DNA from: Bacteroidales bacterium
GTDB lineage: Bacteria > Bacteroidota > Bacteroidia > Bacteroidales > F082
Assembly: GCA_017531225.1 (NCBI GenBank)
Contig: JAFXLL010000010.1
Location: forward strand, 310,001-374,000
Reading direction: 5' to 3'
Length of the DNA: 64,000 nucleotides
Part shown: positions 7,601 through 16,058 of the stretch, one piece after another
Layout: the number at the start of each line of letters is the position of its first letter
Position numbering within the stretch: the stretch's first letter is position 1
Position numbers and translations under genes: made by a program
Notes under the pieces: model-generated
The model's input: only the letters and a program-made list of their open reading frames with translations
Told to the model about the DNA's origin: nothing
Database searches by the model: none

Positions 7601-9903
7601 CGACTGCCGCTGCCCATACCATCATAGTACGCGACACGCTCGACGCAACAAAATTTGACCTAAGTTCAGTGGCCGCTCGAAAAGTGACCGTTGGAAGCCA
7701 TGAACTCATTCTCAACGGTGAAAAGACTTTCGTTCGCACCATTGATTTGCGTCCTGATCATAGAGTCATTGCTCAAGTCCAACAGAACTACAATGAAACG
7801 ACAGGCGTTCTCGAATGGGTCATCACCTCGCTGGATCCCATGACCATGGAGCCGGTCACCGACCCCAACATTGGCGTATTGCCCGTGAATTATTATGGAG
7901 ACGGTGTGGGTACCATCACTTATGGTGTCAAGTTGAAAAACGCCTTTGCAGACGGTACACAAATCAGCAACCGTGCTGGTATCATTTTCGACAGCGAGAA
8001 GGTCATCATGACACCCACTTGGACCAATACCGTGGATGCGGTTAAGCCCACTTCAGGGATTGCCAGTGCGACTCCCTTGGCTGACAGCCTTTGTTTCCAA
8101 TTTGCCTCGAATGATGCCCGTTCAGGTATTTGGTGCCATAACCTATACTATCGCAACGAAAACACTTCTTGGGAATGGGAAGTCAAGAAAACACAGATTT
8201 CCGGAAACACATTCGCCACACAGTTGGAAGAACTTGTGACCACAGAATATGCAGTCATTGCAATAGACTCAGCTGGCAATCAAGAAGAGAAGTCATTAGT
8301 GGGTGAATTTATCTTCAATCCAGAGAACTACCACTATTATACACTGACGCTTCAATCCTCACAAGATTGTGGCTCGGTGACAGGCGCTGGAACTTTTGTG
8401 GAAGGCAGCAACATTGTTGTTGAGGCCGTTCCCGGTGAGAGCTGTCATTTCGTGCAATGGAATGATGAAAACACCCAAAATCCAAGAACGGTTTTGATGA
8501 CCAACAACATCACCTTGACGGCGCAGTTTGACATCAACCAGTATCTGGTAGAGGTGACATCCGCCAATGAGTTGATGGGAACCGTCACAGGAGGAGATAC
8601 TTTCGATCATGGCGCGAGTGTGACCGTCATAGCCACCCCGAACTACGGATATCATTTCGCGTATTGGATGGAGGAAGGAAGCATTGTGTCATTCGAGGAG
8701 AGTTTCACCTTCACCGCGACTTGCGAGAGAAGCCTCACGGCTTATTTCGAACAGGGGTCACAAACAATTACTCAGTCTGCGGAATTGGCTTCGGGCTGGA
8801 GCTGGTGGTCAACGTATATCGAACAGAACGGTATCGAGGGATTGACTATACTCGAGGAAGGCCTAGGAGTTGCCGGCGTGATGATCAAGACGAAGAACGC
8901 CTATGCCAGAGTAAACGCAAACCATACGTGGTACGGATCGCTCAAGAGCATCAATAACGAAACGGGTTACAAGATTCAGACATCAGCCGCATGCGACATT
9001 GACATGACGGGTTCCCTGGCAACATCTGGCGACCACCCCATCACCATCGGCAACGGCTGGAACTGGATTGGCTATCCTGTCATGACAGCGCAAAGCCCCA
9101 ATGTTGCATTGTCAGGATTCCAGCCGGAGAACAAAGATGTTATCAAAGGCCAGAGTGGCTATGCTCGATATGATTCCAACTCTGGGACGTGGAAGCCCGC
9201 TTCATTCACATTGGTTCCGGGTCGCTCCTATCTCTATTATTCCAATGCGACGGAAAGCAAATCAATGACGTTTGTCACAGGAAGGAACGAGCGATCCGTT
9301 GAAACGGAGGAGTGCCATTGGACAGGAGACGTCCATGCATTCCCCGACAACAACTGCATCCTTGCCATTGTCAAGGTTGACGGCGTGGAACAGCGTGACA
9401 ACGCTCTTGAACTGGGCGCTTTCGTTGACGGCCAATGCAGGGGCAGCGTGAGGCTGATGCATGACGATGATTACGACCGTTACTTCGCCATGCTCACGGT
9501 CACCGCACAGGACGGCGAGGAGATTCACTTTGGTGTCTTTGACCACCAGAGCGGCGAAGCCAGCATGAATTGTGCCACTAGCATGAACTTTGAGAGCGAT
9601 GCCATCATCGGAGATTTTACAAGTCCGTTCGAGATCAACCTTACCACAAGACGGAATGAGAATGCCAATATGTCGGTCTATCCGAATCCTATGGATCGAA
9701 ATCAATTGTTCTCAATCCAGTTGCTTGATGGAGAGCAAGCCACAGGAGTGACAATCACCGATGCCATGGGCGCGTTGATCAGATGCGAGATGGGCGGTAT
9801 AAACATGACGATGATTGACGGATTCCAAACGGCCGGAGTCTATGTGTTGCATGTCACCTGCGCTTCGGGCAATGTTTATCACCATAAGCTGGTCGTGAAA
9901 TAA
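4615..9903 (+). CDS. Giant T9SS-secreted repeat protein
   Basis: A 1762-residue protein. ATG at 4615 or 4621 is possible; the second gives the cleaner signal peptide (MKRYLLILGGLLLSLALKAQ). Residues about 25-400 hold six copies of a module of about 65-75 residues with the pattern YxCWFDxDFEH, a DGLHTLHV turn and a YLFLK end. A long central region (about 430-1150) has a DUF11-like segment with EIEFENDTALA and ISNRAGIIFDSE, followed by two divergent InlB-type B-repeats (about 1245-1385, GSVTGAGTF and GTVTGGDTF). The C-terminus (about 1685-1762, SVYPNPMDRNQ to HHKLVVK) is a T9SS sorting domain, so the protein should be exported and surface-bound. No catalytic motif was found; an adhesin or structural role is inferred. 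Confidence 0.88.
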   Translation: MAMKRYLLILGGLLLSLALKAQSSGYSCRYWFDMSHEQAASATFNSSNWQAQLDVGSLTEGLHTIHVQVKDNSLDWATPKTYLFLKAGGLGTDNTDMSQPIYHCWFNQDFEHRQTASLGNGNFLLNVDNLPDGMHTVHMMLEGEQLTSVKHYLFMKTGSINVNPYDMSQPNYHCWFDQDFEHEVTASLGNGHLLLNVEDMKDGLHILNLFLEGNVLSSTKNYLFLKPGSLVSDTTDMSEMDYYCWFDLDYEHRQTGGFSNAPILLDVEDLLPGLHTLHVMLKGNVVTTAKTYMFVKVLPGEPEPLTALQYRFWYDLDDDHVQTGALGGGVFQIDVSDLTDGLHTLHVQLDNGRATSTRNFVFLKAPAPAGDYGIAKWEYLLNDDNEHRHTTELDPALSTLDIVSLLPVETWPIRSTSFHFHPNGNSPYINAKNEIKFRFYDNNSRFVEKTSIYVDMNVQQAIEADVLERNTTTTIAAPTNNQIHWFKMAAVAGDSLSFKSNKACTMHLFSPSGEEVYTVTSSASMNFGGCHAWENGDYYLAVHDANGNYDNIEVSYQWLNRYAVLSLGTHTVGNGGYSSITVLGNGFNNLQNVYLVNSQNEIIDKLDIGHESIVSTSITFDFSGASLGDYDMVFQFADETIQIEDAIQVEIPNDIYLTATVSYPTSFLSGSDFAYTFEVTNTGNMSAYAIPIYFNITTPEMDYITHLEIEGLRLPSILDYLEVDWDTVNNAETLKQQAQNLGDDHYFFKRTQTSEGESRGIRSAFFFADFGPNETRTFKLNLTATSGPHEPLEAWMTVPSGLIYPRTSSGSSNTEYPYCCVQENIACTYNAFQTGFNVGTWFPNLSQTSFDNCIGGKHSEYNETISHLVCVADNNNWFAENRIINHRSVVGSLLSCASQQGAFVKTRDAISFAVNFNKSWSFDEMLSEIPDCVRLWSRKNPDCPIGQTVGGVSDGRTPGDPNDIFGYTAESGSRYMRQEITNVCYEIEFENDTALATAAAHTIIVRDTLDATKFDLSSVAARKVTVGSHELILNGEKTFVRTIDLRPDHRVIAQVQQNYNETTGVLEWVITSLDPMTMEPVTDPNIGVLPVNYYGDGVGTITYGVKLKNAFADGTQISNRAGIIFDSEKVIMTPTWTNTVDAVKPTSGIASATPLADSLCFQFASNDARSGIWCHNLYYRNENTSWEWEVKKTQISGNTFATQLEELVTTEYAVIAIDSAGNQEEKSLVGEFIFNPENYHYYTLTLQSSQDCGSVTGAGTFVEGSNIVVEAVPGESCHFVQWNDENTQNPRTVLMTNNITLTAQFDINQYLVEVTSANELMGTVTGGDTFDHGASVTVIATPNYGYHFAYWMEEGSIVSFEESFTFTATCERSLTAYFEQGSQTITQSAELASGWSWWSTYIEQNGIEGLTILEEGLGVAGVMIKTKNAYARVNANHTWYGSLKSINNETGYKIQTSAACDIDMTGSLATSGDHPITIGNGWNWIGYPVMTAQSPNVALSGFQPENKDVIKGQSGYARYDSNSGTWKPASFTLVPGRSYLYYSNATESKSMTFVTGRNERSVETEECHWTGDVHAFPDNNCILAIVKVDGVEQRDNALELGAFVDGQCRGSVRLMHDDDYDRYFAMLTVTAQDGEEIHFGVFDHQSGEASMNCATSMNFESDAIIGDFTSPFEINLTTRRNENANMSVYPNPMDRNQLFSIQLLDGEQATGVTITDAMGALIRCEMGGINMTMIDGFQTAGVYVLHVTCASGNVYHHKLVVK
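4690..5850 (+). repeat. Six tandem coding repeats of about 75 codons
   Basis: Six consecutive copies of the YxCWFDxDFEH...YLFLK module in the 4615 protein. Copies 2 to 4 are nearly identical at protein level and share DNA stretches such as the ATGAGCCAGCC-type start of copies 2 and 3. This is a substrate for copy-number change by recombination. Confidence 0.8.
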
Positions 9904-9949
9904 GAAAACTGAGATTTAACAAAACATCATAAAAAGTCTAGATTAAAAA

Positions 9950-11830
9950 ATGAAAAGAATTCTGTTTTTGACGCTGTGCATGCTCGCTTTTGGATTCGGC
10001 ATGGCCCAGCAACATCATTGGACTCCCGTTGAGAACTTTGAGAACACCATGGACGGCATTGGAATTGTCATTATCGACGGTGTGGAACAGTTCCGTGGTG
10101 ACATTGAACTTGGCGTGTTTTGTGGCGACGAATGCCGTGGATCGGTGTTCCCGGAAGACGAGGTGGAACACTGGTTCTACTATTTCAGCATGGGAGGTGT
10201 GACCAACGAAACGTTCACTTTCCGCTTGTTTGACCATGCCCTCCAGCAAGAATTTGACGTGATATGCGAAAACGAGGCCGTTCCGTTTGTGGCCAACGAT
10301 TTCCTTGGCGATTGGGATGCGCCGTATGAAATTATTTTCACGAGCAACGCATCTCCAACCACCACCAACACCACGTCTGGCGATTGGAGCGATCCTGACA
10401 TCTGGGGAGGCACTGTGCCAACACCCGAAGCCAATGTTGTGTTGGGTGCCAATGTCACCATCGGAGATGGCAGTGCCACAACGGTAACCGTGGCCAACCT
10501 TACCATTCCCGATGGCATCACACTTACTGTTGAGGAAGGCTCAGTGCTTGTTGTTACAGGAGACATGGTTAACAGCTCTGCAACGGGTCTAGTCATCGAA
10601 GACGGAGCCCAGGTCATCAGCACTTCAGACGGTGTCTTAGCTACAGCGAACAAAAGCATCACAGGCTACAGCAAAAGCAGCAGCGGCTGGTATGCCATCG
10701 CCTCGTCAGTCAACAACATGGCCATATCAGGCAGCAGCTTCCTAACACCCGAATATGACTTGTACCGTTACAACGAGACCAGTCTGAACAATCAAGAATG
10801 GGAGAATTACAAGGACACCAACATCTCCGGCTTCACCTCTTTCGAAAACGGCCGAGGCTACCTTTATGCCCACAGTAGCAACCTCACCCCTTCCTTCTCT
10901 GGAACACTGAATTACACCGATGTCACCTACGGCTTGACCTATACCGATCGTACCGACGGACTGAGCGGATTCAACCTCATCGGCAATCCCTTCCCACACA
11001 ACATCTACAAAGGCAAAGGCGGTGCCATCGACAACGACAATCTCGCATCCGGTTTCTACACCCTGACTAATGCGGACGCTTGGGAGCTGCACACCTACGA
11101 AGATGCTATCCAGCCAGGACAAGGTATTCTCGTGAAGACCACCATCGCTGAAAACCTCGTCATCGCCAAGAACACCACGGAAGCCACTACTGAATCAAGC
11201 TCGTCCAAGTCGATCTCTGGACGATTGGATCTCGTCGTGACTAACGCCGACAATGAAGATCGCGCTTTCGTCTATTTCGGCCAAGGCTTCGGCTTGGAAA
11301 AGATGGGCGCCTTCTCCGACAATGTGCCAAGCCTATGGATTCGCAAACAAGACGGCAACTATGCCATCGCCCATGTCGACAACGCCTGCGAGACGCTGGA
11401 CCTCTACTTCCAAAACAAGCTCAATTCCGACTTCACTATTGCCGTCAAGTCGAAAGACACTAACTTTAGCTACCTGCAACTTGTCGACAACTTAACAGGT
11501 GCCGTGGTGGACCTGCTGCATCAACCCGAATATTCCTTCCACGCCAATGGCAACGAAACAACCTCTCGCTTCAAACTGGTCTTCAAAGTAATGGCCGGAG
11601 TCGAAGAAAACATCACGGAGGCCCCATTTGCCTATGTCAGCAACGGACAGCTCATCCTGACCGGTGTGGAAGAGCAATCCTCGCTACAAGTCATTGACAT
11701 GACGGGACGCACCATTCTACGCAAGGATGGCGCCAGCATTATCTCCATTACAGAGATGGCACCCGGCGTCTATGTTCTACGCCTCGTAACCAACAATAAT
11801 GTAAAATCACAAAAAATCGTCATACAATGA
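9950..11830 (+). CDS. T9SS-secreted surface protein
   Basis: A 626-residue protein with a signal peptide (MKRILFLTLCMLAFGFGMAQ). Residues about 25-130 match the segment of the 4615 protein just before its sorting domain (DGVEQ, ELG.F, G.CRGSV, FD, IGD/LGDW.aPyEI). A strand-rich repeat follows at about 135-215 (DWSDPDIWGG, NVTIGDGS, TLTVEEGS). A module shared with the two giant proteins downstream comes next (GYLYAHSS, GFNLIGNPF, SYLQLVDNLTGAVVDLL, SRFKLVF), and a T9SS sorting domain closes the protein (SNGQLILTGVEEQSSLQVID to KSQKIVIQ). The start at 9950 follows an A-rich leader. It overlaps the 97-aa gene by ATGA, so the two are translationally coupled. Confidence 0.9.
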   Translation: MKRILFLTLCMLAFGFGMAQQHHWTPVENFENTMDGIGIVIIDGVEQFRGDIELGVFCGDECRGSVFPEDEVEHWFYYFSMGGVTNETFTFRLFDHALQQEFDVICENEAVPFVANDFLGDWDAPYEIIFTSNASPTTTNTTSGDWSDPDIWGGTVPTPEANVVLGANVTIGDGSATTVTVANLTIPDGITLTVEEGSVLVVTGDMVNSSATGLVIEDGAQVISTSDGVLATANKSITGYSKSSSGWYAIASSVNNMAISGSSFLTPEYDLYRYNETSLNNQEWENYKDTNISGFTSFENGRGYLYAHSSNLTPSFSGTLNYTDVTYGLTYTDRTDGLSGFNLIGNPFPHNIYKGKGGAIDNDNLASGFYTLTNADAWELHTYEDAIQPGQGILVKTTIAENLVIAKNTTEATTESSSSKSISGRLDLVVTNADNEDRAFVYFGQGFGLEKMGAFSDNVPSLWIRKQDGNYAIAHVDNACETLDLYFQNKLNSDFTIAVKSKDTNFSYLQLVDNLTGAVVDLLHQPEYSFHANGNETTSRFKLVFKVMAGVEENITEAPFAYVSNGQLILTGVEEQSSLQVIDMTGRTILRKDGASIISITEMAPGVYVLRLVTNNNVKSQKIVIQ

Positions 11831-12120
11831 GAAAGCTATTATTAACCATTGCAATAGTCATAAGCCTCAACTTCACTGTTTTCGCTCAATACGAGGGTGG
11901 AGGCCTATTCAAATATGGTGAGGTCAAAGAGGAGCCAATTTACGAGTTGAACTTGGACTATTTGGATTTTACTCTAAAACTGGATCCCACCTTACCTAAC
12001 TTGCCATTGCAACACGGTTCTACGGATAGTCAAAGCGCTCCCCTTGGCAACGGAGTGCTACTATTCATCGGATTCGGAGCAGCATACGCCATTCGTAGAG
12101 CAGAAAAACGCCAAGTCTAG
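11827..12120 (+). CDS. Small exported tail-anchored protein (GGLF / PLGxG family)
   Basis: A 97-residue protein with an N-terminal signal peptide (ending NFTVFAQ), then YEGGGLF, a short variable middle, an HGSTD segment and a C-terminal PLGNGVLLFIGFGAAYAIRR: a small hydrophobic helix followed by basic residues. The same layout occurs in the 116-aa protein at 28710 and in the first 90 residues of the protein at 44218. A conserved Pro-(Leu/Ile)-Gly-x-Gly, a hydrophobic span and a KR tail resemble C-terminal sorting tails such as PID-CTERM; that assignment is by memory of the family and not tested. Its stop overlaps that of apbE on the opposite strand. Each copy sits beside a large secreted protein, so a partner role in display is inferred. 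Confidence 0.8.
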   Translation: MRKLLLTIAIVISLNFTVFAQYEGGGLFKYGEVKEEPIYELNLDYLDFTLKLDPTLPNLPLQHGSTDSQSAPLGNGVLLFIGFGAAYAIRRAEKRQV

Positions 12121-13121
12121 TCTGTATTTCGAAAACCCTTGGTGGCAAAGGTCTCCAGCTCATTGCTTTCGTTCACAAAGATGTAATAAGCTTCCACGCC
12201 ATCAAGGGTTTTGATGAGCTCGAGCGAGCGCTCCATGCCCATCACCATGCAAATCGAGGCTAAGGCGTCGGCCCATGTGGCGTTTTCGGCAATCACCGTG
12301 GCGCTCAGCAGGTTGTGCTCCACCGGATAACCCGTCATAGGATCGATGCAATGCGAATAGCGCTTGCCATCGCGCTCCACATATTTGCGATAGCTGCCTG
12401 AAGTGACGATGCCCTTGTCCTCCAACTCCACACGCTGCTGCACCACACGCTCCGAATCCCAATCAGCAGCGGGTTTTTCAATGCCAACCACCCACGGCTT
12501 GCCATCGGGTTTGGTGCCACGGGCGAAAATCTCGCCACCGACATCCACGATGTAGCTCTTGATGCCCTTCGCTTCAAGTAAGGCACCCACGAGATCTGTG
12601 GTGTAGCCTTGTGCTATGGCATTGAAGTCCAACTTCATGGCAGGATTCTCCTTGATCAGCTTGCCATCTTCGATACGAACTTTCCGATAATCTACTAGTT
12701 GTTTGAGGCTATCAATGAGGTGAGAGGTGAGAGGTGGGAGGTGAGGGTTTTTTGCGCTGAAGCCCCATGCCGAAACCAGAGGCGAGATGGTAGGATCGAA
12801 ATAGCCATCGGAGAGGGCAGCTGCTCTCTGAGCGACCTCAAAATTCTCGATGAAGATTTGATCCAGGGCGACATCCTCATTGCGATTGACCTTACAGATC
12901 ACCGAGGTGTCCACCCATAGGTTGACCGACATATCCACTGCGTGAAAGATGGAATCTATCTCTTGTTGGAAATTCCGACCTTCCTCATCATAATAGGTGA
13001 TGGCATAATAAGAGCCTTGAACCAGGCCTTGCAACACCATCTTCTGAGGCTGTTTCGCACATGACACGAACATCATGGCGAGGAGCATCAGCAACGAAGC
13101 AACCCAAACTAATTTTCTCAT
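12117..13121 (-). CDS. apbE: FAD:protein FMN transferase, ApbE family lipoprotein
   Basis: A 334-residue protein with a lipoprotein signal peptide (MLLAMMFVSCAKQ; Cys near residue 21), which would place it at the periplasmic side of the membrane. ApbE transfers FMN onto threonines of subunits such as NqrB, NqrC and RnfG. Visible family features are SYYAITYYDE near the start, a DFNAIAQGYTTDL segment, VDVGGEIFARGTKPDGKPW and the SGSYRKY, DPMTGYPV, ATWADALAS series that binds FAD and the metal. Residues about 120-135 include a PHLPPLTSHL insertion encoded by a short DNA tandem repeat (12719-12749). It is the last gene of an operon with the DUF5686 barrel and the DivIC-like gene, separated from the former by 1 bp. 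Confidence 0.93.
   Translation of the reverse strand: MRKLVWVASLLMLLAMMFVSCAKQPQKMVLQGLVQGSYYAITYYDEEGRNFQQEIDSIFHAVDMSVNLWVDTSVICKVNRNEDVALDQIFIENFEVAQRAAALSDGYFDPTISPLVSAWGFSAKNPHLPPLTSHLIDSLKQLVDYRKVRIEDGKLIKENPAMKLDFNAIAQGYTTDLVGALLEAKGIKSYIVDVGGEIFARGTKPDGKPWVVGIEKPAADWDSERVVQQRVELEDKGIVTSGSYRKYVERDGKRYSHCIDPMTGYPVEHNLLSATVIAENATWADALASICMVMGMERSLELIKTLDGVEAYYIFVNESNELETFATKGFRNTD
12719..12749. repeat. GAGGTGAGAG-type minisatellite inside apbE
   Basis: Four imperfect 7-8-bp copies of GAGGTGAG lie within the apbE coding sequence and encode an extra SHLPPLTSHL-like stretch. The copies keep the reading frame. Short CACCTC-type repeats of this sort are common in Bacteroidales intergenic DNA and are unusual inside a conserved enzyme. 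Confidence 0.55.
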
Positions 13122-13122
13122 C

Positions 13123-15291
13123 TTAAAAAGCGAATGTTACACTGTATTTAAAAGCAAAATTATCAATCACCTTGGGGAAGCTGTAAGCACCATAACGGTA
13201 AAACACGCCGGCACCTATATTCACCATCGGCAAACTCAGCAATCCTCTCACTACCAGACCGCTCTCAAAATAGCCATGTTTCAAAGTGGGCAATCCCCAA
13301 CCGAGGTTGGTCACCAAGCTGAGCTGAGGCTTGAACCATTGTGAGTGCGGATTCCACAGCGTTCCTTGGAAGTCGTGCGACAAAAACAGCGCTACAAAAC
13401 GGTCGCATAAGAACTCATCCTCACGCATCGTAGAGAAGCTACCCGGTGAATAAAGCCCAACCAATTGGTAGCTACCCAAAAGGTCGAAGGTCTCTTGCAC
13501 GGGGCATCCTTTCGAGGCATAACCCGCCTGCAGCAACACGGTCGATTTTCCCACATAATGCGTTTGAAAGTCTTTCTCCAGTTGGAATTTTACCCTATCA
13601 AAGTCATATTCGCCACCCAAAACATTTTTGAACGAATGTTGATAGGAGAGCCAGACCACAGGATAATCGGTACCCAACGAGCGTATTCCTTGTGTGGTGC
13701 CCATAAACTTCTCCTTGTAGGCAAAACGCAACTTCAATTCCGCGATGGTGAAATGCGTGATCGGCATGGCATCGTATGGCGGAAGGAGGTATCTCTTTTG
13801 ATAGGTTCCGAAAGTCATGAAAGCCTTGAAATGACGCGCAAAACGGGTGTTGAAGAACACTTCGGTGTTGTTGCTGCGGATCATCACATTCTCATAAAAG
13901 ACGTAACGGTATTCGTTTTCCGCCAAGGGATTATTGCTCTCACCAAATCCGTTGAACTCACCCAACGTCAACGACTTATGGGAATAGCGGGCGCCAAACT
14001 CCATCTGTCGTTGCCGATCAATCAGCCATTTCCCCTCGAAGCCGTAATCAATGTCGCGCAACCGAGTCCAATAGCCAAAGAAACCACCGAGACGAATATG
14101 GCGTGACAGACGATCGTTAGTGGAGAGATGAAGGCCAAAGAACCAACCACGCGTGAATGAGTAACGGAAAGAACTACCTATGTTCCAATCAATCGGGCCG
14201 AAGCTCAGCGCCATGTCATCCATCAACTTATTGGAGACATTCAACAACCTTTCAATGACATCACTGCCACGAGTCACGGAATCCACCAAATGATAGGTGT
14301 TCAGGACCCTTTCAGTGAGCGAGTCGATACGGTGTTGTGTCCAGAAGGCGTCATCGCGATAGCCGGCGGCCTCATGCACCTGCACTTCCACTTCCGAAAA
14401 TGCTCTGTTGCTGATTTCGGGATTTAATTCGACATGCGTTATATAGCTATTTCCGATGGCCACCATGGGGAAGGCATACCCGTCCAAATCAGCCACTACG
14501 CCAGGAAACAGCAAACTGATATTCAGCTGTTTTGGAAACCAACAGTCGCCATTTTTTTGATAGACCTGCTCGATGCCGATGTTATAGAGACCCGCCTGCT
14601 TGTTGGGAGAAGCCTTCACTTCCTGCAAAGCCCATCCGTTGGCATGAATGACCAAGGTGCCTTGGAGCGCGTTGAACGTCTTGTCAGGCAAGGGATGAAA
14701 CGTAATCACATATAGTGAATCGGTATCGTCGATACGGGTCACCGATTCCAAGCTAAAGTAATAATGGTTCTTACTGTTTCGGCTGATAGGGTTGACGTAG
14801 TCGGTTCCCGCGATATTCACCGTTTCGTCATAAAACGTAGGGCTTTGCATCCTATTGGCCAGGTACACCATTTGTGGTGTTTTGACCCCTGACATCTTGG
14901 TGCCCAATACGTTTTGCCGCAACTGGTTAGGATGGCGAAACAGCACTTCGGAGAAGGTCTCCATAACCATGAGGTCGCTACGTTTCAACACCTCATCGAA
15001 AAATGACTGCACCTTGTTTTCCTGGACCGTGTCGAGCAATGCCCCAACGCCACTGCTGTCGATGGTGAAGACCATCTGGTCATAGATTTGATAGCGATAC
15101 GAGTCAAGGCTATTGGGATTGTTCTGTTTGGCATGGGCCAGCACGCTGTCAATGATGGGATGCGCAGGGTTGACTCCACCATGGATAGTCACCTCGTCGA
15201 GACGGTAAACTGTTGGGATTTCCTGAGAAAAAAGGAAATTAGTCCAGCTAAGCAGGACAAGAAGGAGCAGGAAGTCTCGCAGCGACTTCAT
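13123..15291 (-). CDS. DUF5686-type outer-membrane barrel protein
   Basis: A 722-residue protein with a signal peptide (ending TNFLFSQ). The N-terminal 330 residues resemble the DUF5686 family (LDEVTIHGGVNPAHPIID, conserved KQTPQM and NPISRNS-like segments, with a C-terminal half rich in amphipathic strands). The remainder (about 340-722) alternates aromatic and polar residues and ends in a strand with terminal aromatic residues (YSVTFAF), as expected for an outer-membrane beta-barrel. It overlaps the DivIC-like gene by ATGA and lies 1 bp before apbE. The family is widespread in Bacteroidota and its function is not established; outer-membrane assembly or transport is an inference. Confidence 0.82.
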   Translation of the reverse strand: MKSLRDFLLLLVLLSWTNFLFSQEIPTVYRLDEVTIHGGVNPAHPIIDSVLAHAKQNNPNSLDSYRYQIYDQMVFTIDSSGVGALLDTVQENKVQSFFDEVLKRSDLMVMETFSEVLFRHPNQLRQNVLGTKMSGVKTPQMVYLANRMQSPTFYDETVNIAGTDYVNPISRNSKNHYYFSLESVTRIDDTDSLYVITFHPLPDKTFNALQGTLVIHANGWALQEVKASPNKQAGLYNIGIEQVYQKNGDCWFPKQLNISLLFPGVVADLDGYAFPMVAIGNSYITHVELNPEISNRAFSEVEVQVHEAAGYRDDAFWTQHRIDSLTERVLNTYHLVDSVTRGSDVIERLLNVSNKLMDDMALSFGPIDWNIGSSFRYSFTRGWFFGLHLSTNDRLSRHIRLGGFFGYWTRLRDIDYGFEGKWLIDRQRQMEFGARYSHKSLTLGEFNGFGESNNPLAENEYRYVFYENVMIRSNNTEVFFNTRFARHFKAFMTFGTYQKRYLLPPYDAMPITHFTIAELKLRFAYKEKFMGTTQGIRSLGTDYPVVWLSYQHSFKNVLGGEYDFDRVKFQLEKDFQTHYVGKSTVLLQAGYASKGCPVQETFDLLGSYQLVGLYSPGSFSTMREDEFLCDRFVALFLSHDFQGTLWNPHSQWFKPQLSLVTNLGWGLPTLKHGYFESGLVVRGLLSLPMVNIGAGVFYRYGAYSFPKVIDNFAFKYSVTFAF

Positions 15292-15584
15292 TCTTTGACT
15301 TCAATTTTATAAACCACCTCGTTATCGCGTTTCATGAAATACTTCTCACGGGCAATGCGCTCCATCCCCTCGCGGTCTTCCATCACCATCCTCAGCGAGT
15401 CTTTATACAGCTCGATTCCTTTTTCAAGACTCTGTATTTCAGCCTCTTGTGCTTTCAACTCACGATGAAGATTGATCTGTGTCCTCAGATTGAACTGGTC
15501 GAAAAAGATGATGACCAGCACAAACACCAAAGTTGCGATCACATAGCGGTTGTTGAGTTTTCCTATGATTCTCCAGAAATTCAC
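15288..15584 (-). CDS. DivIC/FtsB-like septum formation initiator
   Basis: A small bitopic membrane protein. The N-terminal residues are basic, followed by one membrane helix (YVIATLVFVLVIIFFDQF) and a coiled coil (ELKAQEAEIQSLEKGIELYK), ending in the MERIAREKYFMKRDNEVVYK segment typical of DivIC/FtsB proteins, which link FtsL to the divisome. The start chosen is GTG at 15584 (98 residues). The longer reading from ATG at 15617 runs through a -7 box (TAACTTTG at 15612-15605), so it is unlikely to be translated. It heads an operon with the DUF5686 and apbE genes. Confidence 0.85.
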   Translation of the reverse strand: MNFWRIIGKLNNRYVIATLVFVLVIIFFDQFNLRTQINLHRELKAQEAEIQSLEKGIELYKDSLRMVMEDREGMERIAREKYFMKRDNEVVYKIEVKE

Positions 15585-15604
15585 GTCACATTTTTTTTGA
15601 AATG

Positions 15605-15641
15605 CAAAGTTATGCAATTTGAAGGATAAAGTTTAATTTTG
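15605..15641. promoter_or_regulatory. Divergent promoter pair for the divIC-like and ridA genes
   Basis: TAACTTTG on the minus strand (15612 to 15605) and TAATTTTG on the plus strand (15634-15641) lie back to back within 37 bp. The plus-strand box has TATG at 15611-15614 about 19 bp upstream as a weak -33 element. The overlapping layout suggests that the two operons compete for polymerase. Confidence 0.6.
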
Positions 15642-15674
15642 CGGACAGAAAAACATCAACAAAAAACGCTAACC

Positions 15675-16049
15675 ATGAAAAAAGCTATCGCTACCACCAA
15701 AGCTCCAGGAGCAATCGGTCCATACAGCCAGGCCATCGCAGCCAACGGCATGTTATTCATTTCCGGTCAACTTCCCATCGACCCAGCCACTGGTGTCATG
15801 CCTGAAGGCATCACTGCCCAAGCCGAGCAATGCATGAAGAACCTTGAGGCCATCCTCAACGAAGCTGGATGCACCTTCGACAATGTGGTGAAATCGACCT
15901 GTTTGCTTGCTGATATGAGCTATTTCGCTGACATGAACGCCGTTTACGGCAAGTACTTCAGTGGAGCTTGCCCAGCCCGCGCCGCATTCGCCGTCAAGGA
16001 GCTGCCTAAAAAGGCCTTGGTGGAGATTGAGATGATCGCCGCCCTGTAA
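15675..16049 (+). CDS. ridA: RidA family enamine/imine deaminase
   Basis: A 124-residue protein. RidA hydrolyses reactive 2-aminoacrylate and related imines made by PLP enzymes. The family pattern is complete: APGAIGPYSQAI near the N-terminus, a LFISGQLPIDPATG segment, a central GCTFDNVVKSTCLL stretch, and the CPARAAFAVKELPKKALVEIE end with the catalytic arginine. The ATG at 15675 is chosen over the upstream TTG at 15639 because the shorter form has the family's length and the extra residues fall between the promoter and a normal leader. Its stop lies 9 bp from the convergent amidase stop. Confidence 0.95.
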   Translation: MKKAIATTKAPGAIGPYSQAIAANGMLFISGQLPIDPATGVMPEGITAQAEQCMKNLEAILNEAGCTFDNVVKSTCLLADMSYFADMNAVYGKYFSGACPARAAFAVKELPKKALVEIEMIAAL

Positions 16050-16058
16050 CCGAGAGGA

